Part shown: positions 63,895 through 64,000 of the stretch, in pieces | How the letters are laid out: each line of letters starts with the position of its first letter | Numbering within the stretch: position 1 is the stretch's first letter | Source of the DNA: Arenimonas metalli CF5-1 | GTDB taxonomy: Bacteria > Pseudomonadota > Gammaproteobacteria > Xanthomonadales > Xanthomonadaceae | DNA: 64,000 bases | Direction of reading: 5' to 3' | Assembly: GCF_000747155.1 (NCBI RefSeq) | Contig: NZ_AVCK01000017.1 | Location: 21,530-85,529, forward strand | Program-made: the position numbers and the translations under genes | The notes under the pieces: generated by a model | Databases searched by the model: none | Seen by the model: the letters and a program-made list of their open reading frames with translations, nothing else | Told to the model about the DNA's origin: nothing

Positions 63895-64000
63895 TTGACG
63901 TCCTCGGAACTTGCTCTATAATGTGCGGCTCCCTCGGGCGAAACGCTCGGGACGCGGAAGGCGAAAGGCCTTCTGCAGAGATGAAGATCTTTGACAGTGT
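63895..64000 (+). promoter_or_regulatory. Probable rRNA operon promoter and leader
   Basis: A near-consensus sigma-70 promoter, ttgacg (63895-63900) and tataat (63917-63922) with a 16-bp spacer, is followed by a GC-rich discriminator and a short hairpin (gaaggc-gaaag-gccttc). The window ends with agatctttgacagtgt, which resembles the region before 16S rRNA in this group. The rRNA itself lies beyond the window. Confidence 0.65.

Overview
The window is a stretch of chromosome with very high G+C (estimated by eye at about 70%) and almost no non-coding DNA. Gene content and order fit a gammaproteobacterium of the Xanthomonadaceae (Lysobacter/Luteimonas-like): tatABC, separate glyQ and glyS, ttcA-rdgC, a pgm/algC enzyme with a membrane-anchored N-terminus, plsB, aceB/aceA, GTAG-type REP hairpins, and a locus of the 'putative modified peptide' type. 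This placement is an inference from content; no 16S sequence is present, although the last 110 bases look like the promoter and leader of an rRNA operon.

Layout. 1-3507: tamA and tamB (outer-membrane assembly), leftward. 3575-7944: a Fur-box-led iron uptake cassette (TonB-dependent siderophore receptor, PiuC-type dioxygenase, PepSY membrane protein). 7933-10921: glyQ-glyS. 10992-14853: a glutamine amidotransferase-like protein, two membrane proteins and tatABC. 14925-18916: SYLF protein, ferrochelatase, alpha/beta hydrolase, lipoprotein and YgjP-like peptidase. 19024-28570: rdgC, ttcA, a DUF465 protein, plsB, two lipoproteins, pyrF and rep helicase. 28696-33879: arfB, an acyltransferase, a LysR regulator divergent from aceB, and aceA (glyoxylate shunt).

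34006-39323 is the most unusual region. A cNMP-binding GGDEF protein is followed by a membrane-anchored class III cyclase-like protein with a TPR tail. Next come a convergent 90-codon gene with an NHLP/Nif11-like leader and a divergent SagB-like dehydrogenase. I read this as a candidate peptide-modification (RiPP-like) system whose families have, as far as I recall, been named bioinformatically but not worked out experimentally.

39320-49864: comM, ubiK, amtB-glnK, speE and speA (polyamines), a 3-hydroxyisobutyrate-dehydrogenase-like protein, a SPOR protein and argS. 50063-56676: an HD-like protein, radC, coaBC-dut, the membrane-anchored phosphomannomutase and a DUF4124 protein. 56690-63749: pyrE, xthA, then a peptidoglycan-linked group (AmpG-like transporter, small ribbon-helix-helix-like protein, anmK, M23 endopeptidase) and tyrS, ending at the putative rrn promoter.

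Repeats are the second theme. There are three 65-nt GTAG-type hairpins with compensating stem changes. Several inverted repeats carry a GGGGTCAG core, one of them inside the tatB reading frame. A 51-bp near-perfect inverted repeat fills the rep/arfB divergent promoter region, and a nested inverted repeat lies between glnK and speE. No complete insertion sequence, prophage, CRISPR array, tRNA gene or complete rRNA gene was seen. No gap between genes exceeds 300 bases.
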